DNA of 64,000 nucleotides from Clostridia bacterium (GTDB taxonomy: Bacteria; Bacillota; Clostridia; Christensenellales; CAG-917): assembly GCA_017618055.1 (NCBI GenBank), contig JAFZVB010000014.1, forward strand, positions 1-64,000, read 5' to 3'. Made by a program: the position numbers and the translations under genes. Position 1 is the first letter of the stretch; each line of letters begins with the position of its first letter. The notes below the pieces were generated by a model, which saw only the letters and a program-made list of their open reading frames with translations, made no database searches and was not told where the DNA came from. Positions 61,421 to 64,000 of this stretch are shown piece by piece.

Positions 61421-62304
61421 TGGAATTAAACGGGTTCGTAAATGTATATAAGCCAAAGGGGATGACCTCAAATAATGCCGTTGTAAAGGTTAGAGGTATC
61501 TATAAAAGATATACTGGAAACAAGAATATCAAGGTTGGTCATGTAGGAACCCTAGATCCAAATGTAGATGGAGTATTACTAATTGCAATAGGAAAAGCAG
61601 CTAGATTATTTCAAATACTTGGAGCAAAAACAAAGATATATATTGCATCTTTCACCTTTGGTGAAACGACAGAAACGTTGGATACAGAAGGTGAGATAAT
61701 AGAAAGAGGTGGGAAGATACCGACTAAGGAAGAAATACTAAATACTATTCCTCAGTTTGAAGGTGAAATAGACCAAGTACCACCAGGACTTTCTGCAATA
61801 AACATAAATGGTGTAAAAGCATACAAGCTTGTAAGACACGGACAAACACCAGAAATACCAAGTAGAAAAGTTTATATAGAATATATAAAACTACTTGAAC
61901 AAATAAACGAAAACACATATTCATTTGAAATCAAGTGTGCAGGAGGAACATATATTCGTTCACTTGCAAGAGATTTCGCCAAAGCATTAGGCACAGTTGG
62001 ATATATGTCTAACTTAAAGAGAACAAAGGTTGGAGAATTCGATATTAGTGAAACTGTAACTTTTGATGAACTCAATGCCGAACCTGAAAAATATGTAATA
62101 AGTGTTGACGATGCAATGAAAAGATTTGATATTCCAGAAGTTGAATTGCCAGAAGAGATTGCAACTCATTGCTTAAATGGAATACCAGAAAAGTGTGACA
62201 ACTTACCAGATGGATTGTTTTTGGTTCGTTATCAAGGATACCTTATATCTTTAGGATATAAGAGTGAAGATGGAAAATTAGTATTAAAGGAAAGAGTAAG
62301 ATGA
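61420..62304 (+). CDS. truB: tRNA pseudouridine-55 synthase
   Basis: 294 residues with GFVNVYKPKGMTS, the catalytic aspartate in VGTLDPNVDGVLL, and CAGGTYIRSLARD. It makes the universal pseudouridine in the T loop of tRNAs. It overlaps ribF by 4 nt. Confidence 0.96.
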   Translation: MELNGFVNVYKPKGMTSNNAVVKVRGIYKRYTGNKNIKVGHVGTLDPNVDGVLLIAIGKAARLFQILGAKTKIYIASFTFGETTETLDTEGEIIERGGKIPTKEEILNTIPQFEGEIDQVPPGLSAININGVKAYKLVRHGQTPEIPSRKVYIEYIKLLEQINENTYSFEIKCAGGTYIRSLARDFAKALGTVGYMSNLKRTKVGEFDISETVTFDELNAEPEKYVISVDDAMKRFDIPEVELPEEIATHCLNGIPEKCDNLPDGLFLVRYQGYLISLGYKSEDGKLVLKERVR

Positions 62305-63209
62305 ACATTCTTAAATTTGAAACTAAATATGATAAACCAATAGTGCTTGCACTAGGATTTTTCGATTGTCTTCACATAGGACACAAATCCTTATTAGATG
62401 AAACAAAGGCCATAGCCAAAGAAAAGGGCTATGAGAGTGCTATTTTAACCTTCGAAAACGATATAAACATCACATTTGGAACAAAAGAAAGACAAATATA
62501 CACAATCAAAGAGAGAATCGAAGCTGCACAAAACTACGGAATGGATAACATGATAGTAGCAACTATGGATCCTTTATTTGCATCACTTCCTGGAAATATC
62601 TTCCTCGATAGACTTGCAAGAACATTTAATGTTAAGACAATTATTGTTGGAAAAGACTACAGATGTGGAAGAAATGCAGAGTTTGGTGTAGATGAAATGA
62701 GAAAAGTTCTACAAGAAAAGCATATTTCATTTAAGGTTATGCCATTTGTAACAAAGAACGGTAGTAAGGTTGCATCTACAAAAATCAAGACATTCGTAAA
62801 GAAGGGTGAAATAGAACTTGTTAATAATTTATTAACAGAGAACTATTTTATAGTTGGAAAAGTAGACCATGACGAAGGAAGAGGCAAGTTCTTAGGATTC
62901 CCAACAGCAAATATTCCATTTGAAGAAGATAGACTTAAATTAAGTGAAGGTGTATATCTTACATCTGTAATTATCAATAAAAACAGATATTATTCCATAA
63001 CCAACGTTGGAAAGAAGCCAACATTTGGAAACAACAATTACACAATTGAAACAAATTTATTGAATTTTAGTGGAGATTTATACGGGAAAGACATCAAACT
63101 AGTCTTCTATAAGAAGATTAGAAACATAATTAAGTTCAAAAATGTCCCAGATCTCCAAAAACAAATCGAAAAAGATAGACAAGAAGCTATTACTTATTTC
63201 AATTTATAA
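62301..63209 (+). CDS. ribF: Bifunctional riboflavin kinase/FAD synthetase
   Basis: 302 residues. The N-terminal adenylyltransferase has GFFDCLHIGHKSLL (HIGH motif), and the C-terminal kinase has the GFPTANI loop, VYLTSV and KKPTFG. It makes FMN and FAD from riboflavin. In many Firmicutes rpsO follows; here an AP endonuclease gene follows 9 nt later. Confidence 0.96.
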   Translation: MNILKFETKYDKPIVLALGFFDCLHIGHKSLLDETKAIAKEKGYESAILTFENDINITFGTKERQIYTIKERIEAAQNYGMDNMIVATMDPLFASLPGNIFLDRLARTFNVKTIIVGKDYRCGRNAEFGVDEMRKVLQEKHISFKVMPFVTKNGSKVASTKIKTFVKKGEIELVNNLLTENYFIVGKVDHDEGRGKFLGFPTANIPFEEDRLKLSEGVYLTSVIINKNRYYSITNVGKKPTFGNNNYTIETNLLNFSGDLYGKDIKLVFYKKIRNIIKFKNVPDLQKQIEKDRQEAITYFNL

Positions 63210-63218
63210 GAGGTGAAC

Positions 63219-64000
63219 ATGATAAAGTTTGGTCCATCTGGAAATTCAGAGTCATTTTTTAATGAAGGATACAAAAGTACACTAGAAATGCCTGAGTGGC
63301 TTTCTAAGCGCAATTTAGAAATATTCGAGTATTCATTCGGAAGAGGAGTCAACGTAACTTCTGAAACGGCTACAAAGCTTGGAAACGTAGCAAAACAATA
63401 TAATATTGAAATCACAGCGCATGCACCATACTTTATTAACTTTTCAGCACTTGAAGAAGAAAAAATCGAGAATTCTTATAAATATTTATCAGCTTCTTGC
63501 AAAATTGAAAGATGTTTCGGTGGAAATAGAGTAGTTTTCCATTCCGGAGCACAAATGAAACAATCTCGTGACATAGCATTTAACAAAGTTAAAGAAGGAG
63601 TAGAAAAAACTATTTATAGACTTATCGATGAAGGATATGGTGATATGTATATTTGCCCAGAAACAATGGGGAAACAAGGACAAATAGGAACAGTTGAAGA
63701 AATCATAGAGTTATGTAAATTACATAAAAACATCATTCCTTGCGTAGATTTCGGTCACGTAAATGCATTGCTGCAAGGTGCTTTAAAGACAACTGACGAC
63801 TATAAGAGAGTAGTTTTAGATCCAATGTTAAATGAACTTGGCTATGAAAAAGTCAAAAAAATGCACGTACATTTTTCAAAAATCCAATACGGAGCAAAAG
63901 GTGAGATTAAACACTTAACATTTGAAGATACAGAGTTTGGTCCAGAATTTGAACCATTGGCTGTTGCTTTAAAAGAGTATAAACTTGAGCCTTATATCTT
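63219..64000 (+). CDS. nfo: AP endonuclease family 2 (endonuclease IV-like), 3' partial
   Basis: The frame starts at ATG 63219 after an AGAGGTGAAC ribosome-binding site and stays open to the window end, so about 260 residues are seen. The TIM-barrel motifs include AHAPYFINF, VVFHSGAQ, CPETMGKQGQIGT and CVDFGHVNA, which supply the zinc and catalytic residues of endonuclease IV. It would cut at abasic sites. The start matches the family (MIKFGPSG). Confidence 0.9.
   Translation, partial: MIKFGPSGNSESFFNEGYKSTLEMPEWLSKRNLEIFEYSFGRGVNVTSETATKLGNVAKQYNIEITAHAPYFINFSALEEEKIENSYKYLSASCKIERCFGGNRVVFHSGAQMKQSRDIAFNKVKEGVEKTIYRLIDEGYGDMYICPETMGKQGQIGTVEEIIELCKLHKNIIPCVDFGHVNALLQGALKTTDDYKRVVLDPMLNELGYEKVKKMHVHFSKIQYGAKGEIKHLTFEDTEFGPEFEPLAVALKEYKLEPYI

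Overview
The window is 64 kb of a low-GC (roughly one third G+C) Gram-positive-type chromosome. I infer an anaerobic member of the Clostridia (Firmicutes). The gene order yicC-rpoZ-coaBC-priA-def-fmt-rsmB-rlmN-rsgA-rpe, rpsB-tsf-pyrH-frr-uppS-cdsA-dxr-rseP-ispG and rimP-nusA-ylxR-ylxQ-infB-rbfA is the Firmicutes order. A candidate OLE RNA sits with its membrane partner gene in the recG/tlyA/nadK/argR/recN neighbourhood. No ribosomal RNA, prophage, intact insertion sequence or CRISPR array is visible. Almost all genes are on the + strand.

Layout. (1) 1-10.6 kb: a tightly packed seven-gene operon. It holds the 3' end of a nonribosomal peptide synthetase ending in a thioester reductase, a MATE-type transporter fused to an RsbW-like ATPase domain, a STAS protein, a membrane sensor with PP2C phosphatase and a second RsbW-like domain, a membrane protein of unknown function, a K+-channel-like protein and a CstA-family transporter. 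(2) 10.6-15.4 kb: single genes on both strands (GNAT acetyltransferase, tocopherol-cyclase-like protein, flavin-reductase-like protein, a tRNA-Ser with a structured leader, and a DUF1508 protein with a very acidic arm). (3) 15.5-31.2 kb: pcrA-ligA, then the yicC-to-rpe housekeeping operon, ending in a zinc-ribbon/nuclease-like gene that looks acquired. (4) 31.4-41.3 kb: rpmB on the minus strand, asp23-fakA-recG, the OLE RNA, its protein gene oapA, tlyA, a 41-residue membrane peptide gene on the minus strand, and nadK-argR-recN. (5) 41.3-44.2 kb: a 34-bp-period repeat array, rnpB on the minus strand, and rarA-ruvX-DUF1292. (6) 44.2-55.0 kb: translation, lipid and isoprenoid genes, ending where polC normally lies. 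The gene there keeps only the PolC-like N-terminal, OB and exonuclease regions and has no polymerase. (7) 55.1-64.0 kb: the nusA-infB operon through nrnA, truB and ribF, then a 3'-truncated AP endonuclease gene.

The observations I rate highest are: the partner-switching cassette in which an RsbW-like domain is fused directly to a transporter and sits next to an NRPS reductase, with no sigma factor gene; the polymerase-less PolC at the polC locus; the OLE RNA/OapA locus; the 34-bp-period array between recN and rnpB; a zinc-ribbon/nuclease-like protein; and three promoters placed so that their transcripts would be leaderless or nearly so.
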